DNA of 64,000 bases from Promicromonospora sukumoe 327MFSha3.1 (GTDB lineage: Bacteria; Actinomycetota; Actinomycetes; Actinomycetales; Cellulomonadaceae), in NCBI RefSeq assembly GCF_000385135.1, contig NZ_ARQM01000010.1, positions 2,144,262-2,208,261 of the forward strand, in the 5' to 3' direction. The translations under genes and the position numbers were made by a program. Position 1 is the first letter of the stretch. Each line of letters starts with the position of its first letter. Of the stretch, positions 44,207 to 52,368 are shown piece by piece. The notes beneath the pieces were generated by a model. That model saw only the letters and a program-made list of their open reading frames with translations. It did not search any database and was not told the origin of the DNA.

Positions 44207-45334
44207 TCAGGCCTTGGCCTCGCCGACCACGTCGTCGCCCCCGAAGACTGCCCGGACAAGCAGCTGGGTGGCCTGCTGGAAGGCTGCGCCCATCGACATC
44301 GTGGCGTCGTCCACGTAGTACAGCGCCCCGGTCAGGGTTCGACTGCCATCCGGGGCGCTGTACATGAGCGCGGCGTGGCCTGCGATACCGCCGTTGTGGG
44401 TGATGACGGTGCCGCCGGCCTCGGTGGGCTGCACGAACACGCCCAGGCCGTAGCCCGCCTTGGGGTGCGGCGTCAGCATCTCGGTCAGCAGCTCCGCGGG
44501 CAGCAGCTTGCCGGTGACCAGCGCGATGATGAACGTCTGCAGGTCCTGGGTGGTCGAGATCATGTCGCCGCCGGTGGCGATCCAGGACGGGTTGTGCTGG
44601 CTGACGTCGACGGTCTTCTCCGCGCCGCCGTCGTCGTACCGGTAGTAGGCGTGGGCGTACGGGGCGGGGATCTCCTGCGAGGTGCCCGGCAGCACCGTGC
44701 CGGTCAGGGCGAGTGGCCCCAGGACGAGCCGCTGCGTCTCCTCGGCGAGCGAGCGCCCGGTAACCCGCTCGATCAGCAACCGCACCAGCACGTAGTTGGT
44801 GTTGGAGTAGCTCCAGTCCGTGCCCGGCTCGAACCGCGCCGGGTTGGACAGTGCGATCCCGACGAGCTCCTCCGGCGCGTACGTCCGGAACCGGTTGTCC
44901 ACCCACTCCTTGCCCGACTGCGTCGCGGGGATACCTGGCACGAACGTGCCGTCGTCGTAGTACTCACCGGTGAAGTTGAAGACGCCGCTCGTGTGCTGGA
45001 GGAGCATCCGCAACGTGATGCGCGGGTCCAGCCCGAGCTCGGGCAGCTCGTCGTGCACCGGCCTGTCGAGGCCGAGCACGTTCTCGCCCACCAGCGCCAG
45101 CGCCACGGTCGCGGCGAAGGTCTTGGTGTTGCTGCCGATCCGGACGTGCCCGTCGACCGGCGGCAGGGTGTCGTCGCCCAATGCCTGCCGGCCGGCTACG
45201 CCGGTCCAGTCACCCCGCTCATCGTGCACGCGCACCTGCATACCGGTGAACCCGGATCCGACGATCTTCTCGATGTCCCGCTGCAGCTGCTCGCGGTCGA
45301 CCGCCTGCGAGGCGGGGAGGGATGGCGCGGTCAT
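44207..45334 (-). CDS. Serine hydrolase (class C beta-lactamase/D-Ala-D-Ala carboxypeptidase-like)
   Basis: 375-aa penicillin-binding-protein-fold hydrolase: nucleophile SxxK in RIGSNTKTFAATVALALV, the YxN motif in DWSYSNTNYVLV, and an HxG-like motif in VITHNGGIAGHAAL. No signal peptide is seen from the MTAPSLPASQ start at 45334, so it is either cytosolic or the start is further upstream. It is divergent from a LysR regulator with 146 bp between, which is likely its activator. Confidence 0.87.
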   Translation of the reverse strand: MTAPSLPASQAVDREQLQRDIEKIVGSGFTGMQVRVHDERGDWTGVAGRQALGDDTLPPVDGHVRIGSNTKTFAATVALALVGENVLGLDRPVHDELPELGLDPRITLRMLLQHTSGVFNFTGEYYDDGTFVPGIPATQSGKEWVDNRFRTYAPEELVGIALSNPARFEPGTDWSYSNTNYVLVRLLIERVTGRSLAEETQRLVLGPLALTGTVLPGTSQEIPAPYAHAYYRYDDGGAEKTVDVSQHNPSWIATGGDMISTTQDLQTFIIALVTGKLLPAELLTEMLTPHPKAGYGLGVFVQPTEAGGTVITHNGGIAGHAALMYSAPDGSRTLTGALYYVDDATMSMGAAFQQATQLLVRAVFGGDDVVGEAKA

Positions 45335-45480
45335 GCGTGGCTCCGTTCTATCTGGGGAAGGTGGCGGCACCGGCAGGACGTCGTCCCGGCCGCCTCGCCT
45401 ATCATCGATTCCGGCCAAACCGCACAACAACGGCGAAAATCGCATCGCAGCGATCAGCACCGCTCATCGACAGGAGAGTC

Positions 45481-46371
45481 ATGGAGCTCCGGGAGATCGA
45501 GATCTTTCTGACCCTCTCCGAAGAACTGCACTTCGGCCGGACCGCGCAGCGCCTGCACCTTTCGCAGTCGCGGGTCAGCCAGGTGATCCAGAAGCACGAG
45601 CGGAGCATCGGTGCCCCGCTGTTCCAACGCACGAGCCGGGTCGTGCGCCTCACGCCGATCGGTGAACAGCTTCGGGACGAGCTGCGGCCCCTGCTGCGGG
45701 CCATCACCGACAGCACCGACCGAGCGCGCGCGGCCGCCGGCGGACGAACCGGCGTGCTGCGCGTCGGGACCGCCGCGAGCAACACCCTGGAGCTGCGGCC
45801 GTTCTGGGACGCCTTCCGCGCCGCGCACCCCGCCTGGGACCTCCGGGTGCGCTACCAGCCCTTCAGCAGCGCCATGACGGCGATCCGCCAGGGTGACATC
45901 GACGTCTACATCGGATGGCTCCCCATGACGGAACCCGACCTCACCAGCGGACCGGTCATGTTCACGGAGCCGATGGTCGTGGCCCTGTCCCTCGACCACC
46001 AGCTGGCACGACGCGACGCGGTCGATCTCGAGGACCTTGCCGCCTTCGAGGTGATCGACACCGCCAGCGCCTTCCCGCTCGAGTACCTGGACGTGTTCAA
46101 CCCGTTCCACACACCCCGAGGACGCACCATCACCCGCGGCCCCCTGGTCGCGGACCTGGAACAGGCGTTCAGCGCCACCGCGAACGGCGAGGTCGCGCAG
46201 CCGCTCGGCGGGCACGCGGCCCGCTACTACCGGCGTCCCGACCTCACCTACCGGCAGTTCCGCCAGGACTGGACGATCAGCTGGGGCCCCATCTGGCAGT
46301 CCGAGAACGACAGCCCGGGCATCCGTCACCTCACCGCCGTGCTGACCGACCTCGGCCCACGAGCACTCTGA
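45481..46371 (+). CDS. LysR family transcriptional regulator
   Basis: 296-aa regulator. The N-terminal winged helix is MELREIEIFLTLSEELHFGRTAQRLHLSQSRVSQVIQKHERSIGAPLFQRTSRVVRLTPIG, and the effector domain begins at GVLRVGTAASNTLE. Short basic C-terminus. It probably senses a small ligand and regulates the divergent serine hydrolase. Confidence 0.92.
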   Translation: MELREIEIFLTLSEELHFGRTAQRLHLSQSRVSQVIQKHERSIGAPLFQRTSRVVRLTPIGEQLRDELRPLLRAITDSTDRARAAAGGRTGVLRVGTAASNTLELRPFWDAFRAAHPAWDLRVRYQPFSSAMTAIRQGDIDVYIGWLPMTEPDLTSGPVMFTEPMVVALSLDHQLARRDAVDLEDLAAFEVIDTASAFPLEYLDVFNPFHTPRGRTITRGPLVADLEQAFSATANGEVAQPLGGHAARYYRRPDLTYRQFRQDWTISWGPIWQSENDSPGIRHLTAVLTDLGPRAL

Positions 46372-46535
46372 CCCCAGGTGCAGCCGGCCGCCCGGGAGCG
46401 AGACAGGCTCGTCCGCACTGTCGGTGGTCGCGGCGCCCGCCACGATCTGCGGCCCCTGCGTCCCGAAGCGCGATACGGTCGGACGGAGTCAAGACGCGGC
46501 TCACCGGCGCGGGGAATGCGCGAAGGGCTGCAGGG

Positions 46536-46598
46536 ATGACTGAACCGATGGCGATCGAGCGCGCGCTCCCGCCCGGGACCACCCAGCCGCGGTACCGC
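46536..46598 (+). pseudogene. PAS-ANTAR N-terminal remnant with conserved leader
   Basis: The frame starts MTEPMAIERALPPGTTQPRYR, matching the N-terminus of the PAS-ANTAR protein at 39830 (MTAEPLEIERALTLG...HYRY), then loses similarity at about 46598. The 65 bases before it (46471-46535) match the leader of copy 1, including GAGTCAAGACGCGGCTC at 46486-46502. The rest of 46372-46678 holds no other gene I can support. Confidence 0.65.
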
Positions 46599-46678
46599 CA
46601 TGGACTCCCCGCTTGGCTCTCTGGGACACGTGAAGCAGACGCATCGCCTCTACGCCGACAGCCGGCACCGCCGTCGGA

Positions 46679-47698
46679 GTGTCTCGGTCCCGGCCCGTGC
46701 CTGACCTACAGGCCGCGCGTGGATGTGAAGCGAAGTACCTGTGCCGCCGGGGCGCGGCACGGCGGTATCTGGTCGCACTGGATATCGACGGCACCCTGCT
46801 CCCCAGCGGCACTCGCGTCCCGCAGGCCACCATCGACGCTGTCGGGCTGGTCCGGACCGCCGGGCATCACGTGGTGCTGGCCACCGGCAGGACGCTGGCC
46901 AGCACCTTGGCAGTCGCGAAGGACCTGGGACTGACGAACGAGTGGATCGTCGCCTCGAACGGGGCAGTGACCGCGCGCCTCGAGAACACGGCGCTCGGTG
47001 GGTACAGACTGCACGCCCGTCACACCTTCGATGCCCGGCCCGTAGTTCGGCTGGCTCGCCTGCGCCTCGGCGAGGTATCGATCGCAACTGAGGACTTCGG
47101 TCGGGGCTGGCTCGTCACCGAGCCGTTCAGGGCAGGACTCCTGAACGGCCGTCAGCGGGTCATCGACCGGCACGACGAGCTCTGGGCGATGCCAACCACC
47201 CGCGTCGTGCTCGCCGGCCCATCAGTGACGTCCTTGGTCAGCTCGCTGCACCGCCTCGGCGTCCGGGCGACCCCGGAGGGAGTCGACCGGGTCAACGTGA
47301 CTGCCGACCAGCTCTCCAAGGCGTCGGCACTGGAACTCGTCCGGGCTCACCTCAGCGTGCCGCCGGACGACACGTTCGCGATCGGTGACGGCGTCAACGA
47401 CACGGAGATGCTTGCCTGGGCCGCTCACGGCGTGGCCATGGGCCAGGCCGACGCGCGGGTGAAAGCCGTCGCCGCCTCTGTCACGGGCAGTGTCGACGAG
47501 CAAGGCGCCGCAGGCGCCCTGCTCTCACTGGCGGCTGGGCAACTTCCTCAGCCGGCCTGTCGCCTTCTCCGGCTGGGGCAACAACTCGGAGCACATCATG
47601 GCCCGGCCGACTCCCCTGGTACTTCGCTGCCTTTCGCTGATGGGAATGTGCCTCAGAAAGCCCCGCTCTCCCCTGGCGAACATTGGCCAGCGGGGTGA
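46679..47698 (+). CDS. Cof-type HAD-IIB family hydrolase
   Basis: 339-aa HAD phosphatase: motif I VALDIDGTLLPSG, motif II LATGRTLASTL, motif III Lys in TADQLSKASALELV, and motif IV FAIGDGVNDTEMLAWA. Members dephosphorylate sugar phosphates, FMN or pyridoxal phosphate. The GTG start gives ~30 N-terminal residues outside the fold; no better start was found. The last ~45 residues follow no known domain and their DNA contains a CCCCGCT/AGCGGGG stem (47671-47696 area), so the true end could be earlier in an ancestral frame. Confidence 0.82.
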   Translation: MSRSRPVPDLQAARGCEAKYLCRRGAARRYLVALDIDGTLLPSGTRVPQATIDAVGLVRTAGHHVVLATGRTLASTLAVAKDLGLTNEWIVASNGAVTARLENTALGGYRLHARHTFDARPVVRLARLRLGEVSIATEDFGRGWLVTEPFRAGLLNGRQRVIDRHDELWAMPTTRVVLAGPSVTSLVSSLHRLGVRATPEGVDRVNVTADQLSKASALELVRAHLSVPPDDTFAIGDGVNDTEMLAWAAHGVAMGQADARVKAVAASVTGSVDEQGAAGALLSLAAGQLPQPACRLLRLGQQLGAHHGPADSPGTSLPFADGNVPQKAPLSPGEHWPAG

Positions 47699-47781
47699 AA
47701 GTGGACGTGCAACAGATCGTCTTCCGGGCCTGAGCCAGAGCGTCTGCGCGAGTCAGGGGACGCATTCTCGAAGGAGCTTCC

Positions 47782-48045
47782 ATGGGAATCATCGGCTGGA
47801 TCCTGATCGGACTCATCATGGGCGCCATCGCCCGAGCCATCCTTCCCGGCAGAGCCGCCGGAGGGTGGTTCATCACCCTCGTCGTCGGCGTTCTCGGCGC
47901 ACTCCTGGGCGGCTGGATCGGCGGAGCGCTCTTCGACGTCCGGGTCAACGAGTCCTTCTTCTCACTGACCACGTGGTTCTGGGCCCTCATCGGCTCGCTC
48001 CTCGTCCTCGCCATCTGGGGAGCGATCGCACGCCGACGCGCCTGA
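47782..48045 (+). CDS. GlsB/YeaQ/YmgE family stress-response membrane protein
   Basis: 87-aa transglycosylase-associated (Transgly_assoc) protein with three short helices and glycine-rich motifs: GIIGWILIGLIMGAIARAI, GGWFITLVVGVLGALLGGWIGGAL, FWALIGSLLVLAIWGAIARRRA. It is widely linked to envelope or acid stress. AAGGAG precedes the ATG. Confidence 0.92.
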   Translation: MGIIGWILIGLIMGAIARAILPGRAAGGWFITLVVGVLGALLGGWIGGALFDVRVNESFFSLTTWFWALIGSLLVLAIWGAIARRRA

Positions 48046-48106
48046 GCCAACCCGCGAATGTTCGCTGCCGCTGCACGCATCCCCGATGAGACGGGAGTCT
48101 GCCGAC

Positions 48107-49105
48107 ATGGTGTCCGTCCGCGTCGGACTCGTGGCCGACCCAGCCGCACCCACCGACATCGCGCAAGGAATGGCCGACCTGAGCCCACCCGACGGTGGCG
48201 TCGCGTGGGACATCACCGTGGTCAGCGAGCCGTTCACGACCGGGTCCGAGAACCTCCGCACCGCGATGGACCGGTTGCGGGACCAGGCCCGCGACCGGGA
48301 CTGGGACCTCGTCGTCGGCCTGACCGAGCTCCCGCTACACGACGGCGACGGCCGCCACGTGCTGGCCGACACCGATCCCGATCGACGGACCGCGGTGCTG
48401 TCCCTGCCCGCGCTCGGCGGGCTCCGGGTCCACGCTCACGCCCGGCGGGCAGTGCGTTCGCTGGTCGCCACGATGGCTCAGCCGGGTGAGGACGACGAGC
48501 ACCGGGTCGTCCTGCCCCGCCTGCGCGGCCGGTGGCGGCTGCTGCTGGGCATGGTGCTCGCGAACCGTCCCTGGCGGCTGGTACCCGGGCTGAAGTCGGC
48601 GCTCGTGGCGGCACTGGCGACCGGCGCGGTGGCCACGATCAACTCGACGGTGTGGGTCCTGGCGGACTCGCTGTCCTGGTGGCGCCTGGTGGTCGCCTCC
48701 ATCGCCTCGGTCACCCTCGTCGCGGCCTGGCTCGTGATCGACGGCGGACTGTGGGACCGCCCCGAGGACGACTCGCCGCAGGCAAGGGAGAGATCCCGCC
48801 TCTACAACGCCTCGACCGTACTGACTCTGCTGGCCGGTGTGGCCATCTGCTACGTCGCTCTCTACGTCGTGAACCTGGCGTGGGCACTCTTCGTCCTCGA
48901 CCCCGAGGTGATGGGTGGCTACGTGGGCTCCACGCTCGGCTACGGCGACCTCCTTGTCCTGGCGTGGTTCGTCGCGTCAGCAGCAACGGTCGGCGGTGGC
49001 CTCGGGTCCGGTCTGGAGTCGGACGAGGCGATCCGCGCCGCCGCCTACTCCAAGCGCGAGGAGGAACGTCGTGAACGCCTCGCGCGCGACCGACGCAACA
49101 CGTAG
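48107..49105 (+). CDS. Membrane protein with soluble N-terminal domain
   Basis: 332-aa protein of unknown family. Residues 1-150 are soluble (MVSVRVGLVADPAAPTDIAQGMADL; a DWDLVVGLTELPL strand). Four transmembrane helices follow: SALVAALATGAVATINSTVWVLA; LVVASIASVTLVAAWLVI; VLTLLAGVAICYVALYVVNLAW; LLVLAWFVASAATVGGGLG. The tail is charged (SKREEERRERLARDRRNT). GGGAG lies 9-10 bases before the ATG. Function unknown. Confidence 0.75.
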   Translation: MVSVRVGLVADPAAPTDIAQGMADLSPPDGGVAWDITVVSEPFTTGSENLRTAMDRLRDQARDRDWDLVVGLTELPLHDGDGRHVLADTDPDRRTAVLSLPALGGLRVHAHARRAVRSLVATMAQPGEDDEHRVVLPRLRGRWRLLLGMVLANRPWRLVPGLKSALVAALATGAVATINSTVWVLADSLSWWRLVVASIASVTLVAAWLVIDGGLWDRPEDDSPQARERSRLYNASTVLTLLAGVAICYVALYVVNLAWALFVLDPEVMGGYVGSTLGYGDLLVLAWFVASAATVGGGLGSGLESDEAIRAAAYSKREEERRERLARDRRNT

Positions 49106-49123
49106 AACGTCAACTCCAGCCTC

Positions 49124-49150
49124 TTGGCACTCTCGCGTCGAGAGTGCTAA
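49124..49150. promoter_or_regulatory. CIRCE operator (HrcA site)
   Basis: TTGGCACTC-N9-GAGTGCTAA: the CIRCE inverted repeat with one mismatch (TTGG for TTAG) to the consensus TTAGCACTC-N9-GAGTGCTAA. It lies 94 bp before the Hsp20 ATG, so the HrcA heat-shock repressor is the likely regulator. Confidence 0.92.
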
Positions 49151-49243
49151 AAATGGAGACGTAGCCGGACGGCGGCCCCACCGCCGTCGAGCGCCGCGGT
49201 CCTGGAGGGGCCAGGACCGCATCAGCATGGGAGGTGATGCGCA

Positions 49244-49696
49244 ATGGCTACCTATTGGGACCCGTTCCAGGAGATGGACCGGCTGTTCGGCTCGTTCGCG
49301 AGCAACGCACGACAGTCGGGCACCCTGCCGATGGACCTGTTCCGCACCGGCGACCACTACGTGCTGTCCATGGACCTGCCCGGCGTCGACCCGGGGACCA
49401 TCGACGTCTCGGTCGAGGACCGCACGCTGACCGTCCGCGCCGAGCGCACGCAGCGCTCCGGTGACGACGCACAGTGGCTGGTCCGAGAGCGTCCCACGGG
49501 CACCTTCGCCCGGCAGCTCACCGTGGGGCGCGGACTCGCGCTCGACCGGATCTCCGCTTCGTACACCGACGGTGTCCTGTCCCTGACGATCCCCGTCAGC
49601 GAGGAGGCCAAGCCGCGGAGGATCGACGTCACCCACACGTCCGGTACGACACCGATCGGCCAAGGATCCGAGGGACGTCAGTCCATCGAGTCCTGA
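49244..49696 (+). CDS. Hsp20/alpha-crystallin family small heat-shock protein
   Basis: 150-aa ATP-independent holdase chaperone. The N-terminus is YWDPFQEMDRLF; the alpha-crystallin domain (~28-125) includes DHYVLSMDLPGVDPGTIDVSVEDRTLTVRAERTQ and the signature SASYTDGVLSLTIPVSEEAKPRRI. The IxI-like motif at the end is weak (IDV). GGGAGGTGA precedes the ATG. CIRCE is upstream and a 17-bp terminator downstream, so this is a single-gene unit. Confidence 0.95.
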   Translation: MATYWDPFQEMDRLFGSFASNARQSGTLPMDLFRTGDHYVLSMDLPGVDPGTIDVSVEDRTLTVRAERTQRSGDDAQWLVRERPTGTFARQLTVGRGLALDRISASYTDGVLSLTIPVSEEAKPRRIDVTHTSGTTPIGQGSEGRQSIES

Positions 49697-49748
49697 TCTC
49701 GACGGCTCCGTGCGACCCCGCCGCCAGTCGCCGGCACCAGCGGCTGGT

Positions 49749-49786
49749 ACGGAGGGCCGGTTCCCGGAAGGGAACCGGCCCTCCGT
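49749..49786 (+). terminator. Strong hairpin terminator after Hsp20
   Basis: Perfect 17-bp stem (ACGGAGGGCCGGTTCCC with its complement) closed by a GGAA tetraloop, 52 bp after the Hsp20 stop. It also faces the convergent PAS-ANTAR gene and can serve both. Confidence 0.85.
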
Positions 49787-49853
49787 GTCGGAGCCATCCC
49801 ACAGAAGGCGGGCGGCCTCTACACCGACTCGGATCCATGGACGGCGACGCCCC

Positions 49854-50543
49854 TCACGTGGCCGGCTGGTGTTCAGGACCCACGGTCGGCACCGGCGCGA
49901 TGAGGAAGTCGGCCAGCTCGTCCGCCGTCGGCATCTCGGCGGTCGATGCGTCGGTGAACCAGTTCATCAGCCAGCGGGCGAGATCTCTGACCGGGACGTT
50001 GAGCTGGTTGGACGCCACACGCAGACGGTCGAACGCGGTGGGGTCGTCGATGCCGAACGCCACCATGAGGACGCCCTTGGCCTGCTCGATCGGCGCCCTG
50101 TTCGCCGACGACGCCTGGATGAAGGAGGAGGCCTGCTGCGCGGCACTCTCACGGTTGGCAGCGGTCACGTCGATGAAGTACCCGCGTATCTCGGTGACCG
50201 CACCGGACTGCGGATCACGCGTGGCCTGCCCGGTCACCGTGAGGGTACGGATCGTGCCCTGGGCGTCCCGAATGCGGTGCACGGAGCTGAACGGACGGCC
50301 CGTCGCGGTGGCGTCGCGCATCACGTGGTCCACACGCTCGCGGTCGTCCGGGTGCTTGTGCGCGAGGACGAGCTCGGTGGTCGGCACGACCTCACCAGGC
50401 TGGAACCCGTGCATCAGGAAGACCTCGTCGGACCACGCCCATCGCCCCGTGCTCAGCTCGAGCCGGTAACGGCCGACGGGAGCTTCCTGACCGGGCGCCA
50501 AGGCAGCTTCGACAGAGTTCGGCGAGGGCTGGGAGTCGTTCAC
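49854..50543 (-). CDS. PAS and ANTAR domain protein (copy 2)
   Basis: 229-aa paralogue of the protein at 39830-40486: PAS (VGRYRLELSTGRWAWSDEVFLMHGFQPGEVVPTTELVLAHKHPDD; FSSVHRIRDAQGTIRTLTVTG) and ANTAR (RAPIEQAKGVLMVAFGIDDPTAFDRLR). The C-terminus is extended by ~10 residues. It starts with GTG at 50543 after AGGAACG. Its upstream region differs from copy 1 and holds the palindrome at 50587-50600. Confidence 0.9.
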   Translation of the reverse strand: MNDSQPSPNSVEAALAPGQEAPVGRYRLELSTGRWAWSDEVFLMHGFQPGEVVPTTELVLAHKHPDDRERVDHVMRDATATGRPFSSVHRIRDAQGTIRTLTVTGQATRDPQSGAVTEIRGYFIDVTAANRESAAQQASSFIQASSANRAPIEQAKGVLMVAFGIDDPTAFDRLRVASNQLNVPVRDLARWLMNWFTDASTAEMPTADELADFLIAPVPTVGPEHQPAT

Positions 50544-50586
50544 GGCGTTCCTATCGGTCGGGCAACCGTGCCCGGCCGACGGCACG

Positions 50587-50600
50587 CCACTGGTCAGTGG
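50587..50600. promoter_or_regulatory. Palindrome CCACTG-GT-CAGTGG
   Basis: Inverted repeat with 6-bp arms and a 2-bp centre, extended by one-mismatch flanks (CGCCACTG/CAGTGGTG), in the 289-bp divergent region between PAS-ANTAR copy 2 and the iron-transport-like gene. It lies 44 bp before the PAS-ANTAR GTG. Probably an operator for an unidentified dimeric regulator. Confidence 0.5.
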
Positions 50601-50832
50601 TGCGAGGGCCGGGCAGAGGTGCTGTCCTCACTGCAGAGTTCAGCAGAATGGTGCATCGCCGACCCCGTAAGTTCCAAGGCAAGCGGGCCCCCGCGTGTGG
50701 GTGGCGATCACCGGCGTCGCACGGACGCGCGCCCGGTCGAACGAGGAACAGCTCGCTGAGGCCCGGGGTGCGAGCGGGAGACCGGCGATGCAGCATCGAG
50801 ACGCGCCCACCGTTCCACCCGAGGAGGCACGT

Positions 50833-51408
50833 ATGACGACGACCCCCACCACCCCGCCCATGGACCCCGGCTCGTCCGAGGCGACGGAACACCAGCTGCG
50901 GCTGGCCGTCGCCCAGGGCAAGGCCTACCGGCAGGCTCTCGACCACATGGCGCAGGACGTCGCCAAGACGGCGGGGACGAAACAGGTCGGCGACTACCTG
51001 GTCGGCTATGCCATCGAGGACGCCGAGGGCATGTACCACCTGCAGGAGGGCGAGCTGGTCTGGCACAACCCCGGTGACGCGAACTCGCACGTGGAGGTAG
51101 TCGTCTGCGACGCGGCCGACGGTCGCTTCGTCCCCGGCCTGAACGTGAGCGCGACTCTCGTGACGCCTGGCGGGGAGGAGCTCGGGCCGTTCCCGCAGGA
51201 GCTGGTCTGGCATCCGATGCTCTACCACTACGCACGCAACTGGGAGCTCCCGGAGGACGGCGACTACACCCTGAAGGTGCACGTCGACCCACCGTCCTTC
51301 ATGCGGCACGACGAGATCAACGGACGACGGTTCGCCTCACCCGTCGACGTCGAGTTCACCGGGGTCGGCATCGAACGTGGTGCCGAGCCGGTCGACCCAC
51401 CGAGCTGA
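50833..51408 (+). CDS. Iron-transport (P19/FtpA-like) family protein
   Basis: 191-aa beta-rich protein resembling the Iron_transport family: the vHVEVVV strand after HNPGDANS, VPGLNVSATLVTPGGEELGPF, ELVWHPMLYHYARNWELPEDGDYTLKVHVDPPSFMRHDE. The His and Met residues are candidate metal ligands. Unlike periplasmic P19, no signal peptide is visible, so the location is uncertain. It has GAGGAGG upstream and lies 36 bp before the LigD polymerase gene, with which it may be cotranscribed. Confidence 0.6.
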   Translation: MTTTPTTPPMDPGSSEATEHQLRLAVAQGKAYRQALDHMAQDVAKTAGTKQVGDYLVGYAIEDAEGMYHLQEGELVWHNPGDANSHVEVVVCDAADGRFVPGLNVSATLVTPGGEELGPFPQELVWHPMLYHYARNWELPEDGDYTLKVHVDPPSFMRHDEINGRRFASPVDVEFTGVGIERGAEPVDPPS

Positions 51409-51444
51409 TCGAGCGTACGGCGACGACGCAGGGGAGGAACAAGC

Positions 51445-52368
51445 ATGTCCGAGGGGGGCGAGATGATCACGGACGCTGACCAGGACACCCAGGTCGTGAC
51501 GCTGGACGACCGCGAGGTGCGCCTGACGCACCTGTCCAAGGTTCTCTACCCGGAGACCGGAACGACCAAGCGCGACGTCGTCGAGTACTACGCCGCCGTG
51601 GCCGCAACGATGCTGCCGCACGTGCGGGACCGTCCGGCCACCCGCAAGCGCTGGCCGGACGGAGTCGGGCAAGACCCGTTCTTCCACAAGGACCTCGGTC
51701 GAGGCACGCCGGAGTGGGTGGCACGACGCGACCTGAGCCACCAGACCGGCACGTCAACCTATCCGCTCGTACAGGACACCGCGACGCTGGTCTGGCTCGC
51801 GCAGATGGCCGCTCTGGAGATCCACGTGCCGCAGTGGCGGTTCGGCAGGCCGGCCGCGAGCAACGGCGCGCCCCGCTCCCCCGACCGTCTCGTGCTCGAC
51901 CTCGACCCGGGCGAGGGAGCCGGGCTCGCCCAGTGCGTGGAGGTGGCCCGCCTCGCCCGCCGGATGCTGCAGGACATGGGGCTGGATCCGGTGCCCGTGA
52001 CGAGCGGGAGCAAGGGGCTGCACCTCTACGCGCCGCTGGAGGGACACGACTCCGCGGAGCAGGTCACCGCGGTGGCCCACGACCTCGCCCGGGCCCTCGA
52101 GGCCGACCACGGCGACCTGGTGGTCAGTGACATGAAGAAGTCGCTGCGCGCGGGCAAGGTGCTCGTCGACTGGTCGCAGAACAACGGCAGCAAGACGACC
52201 GTCGCGCCCTACTCGCTGCGTGGCCGGAGCCGGCCCTGGGTCGCACTACCGAGAACCTGGCGCGAGCTGGGCTCGCCCCAGCTCCGCCAGCTCGAGCTGG
52301 ACGAGGTGCTCCCCCGTGTCCGCCGGCGCGGCGACCCCCTCGCCGACGACGTCGAGGTGGCGCGATGA
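51445..52368 (+). CDS. ligD: LigD-type polymerase/primase domain protein
   Basis: 307-aa stand-alone AEP-family polymerase of bacterial non-homologous end joining, which fills gaps at breaks with preference for ribonucleotides. Catalytic motifs: DLD in LVLDLDPGEG (first metal Asp pair), the S-x-H-like SGSKGLHLY, and the third Asp in VLVDWSQNN. LTHLSKVLYPETGTTKRDVVEYYAAV is the 5-prime-phosphate pocket region. The stop overlaps the ATG of the ligase gene, which gives a split, translationally coupled LigD. Confidence 0.92.
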   Translation: MSEGGEMITDADQDTQVVTLDDREVRLTHLSKVLYPETGTTKRDVVEYYAAVAATMLPHVRDRPATRKRWPDGVGQDPFFHKDLGRGTPEWVARRDLSHQTGTSTYPLVQDTATLVWLAQMAALEIHVPQWRFGRPAASNGAPRSPDRLVLDLDPGEGAGLAQCVEVARLARRMLQDMGLDPVPVTSGSKGLHLYAPLEGHDSAEQVTAVAHDLARALEADHGDLVVSDMKKSLRAGKVLVDWSQNNGSKTTVAPYSLRGRSRPWVALPRTWRELGSPQLRQLELDEVLPRVRRRGDPLADDVEVAR

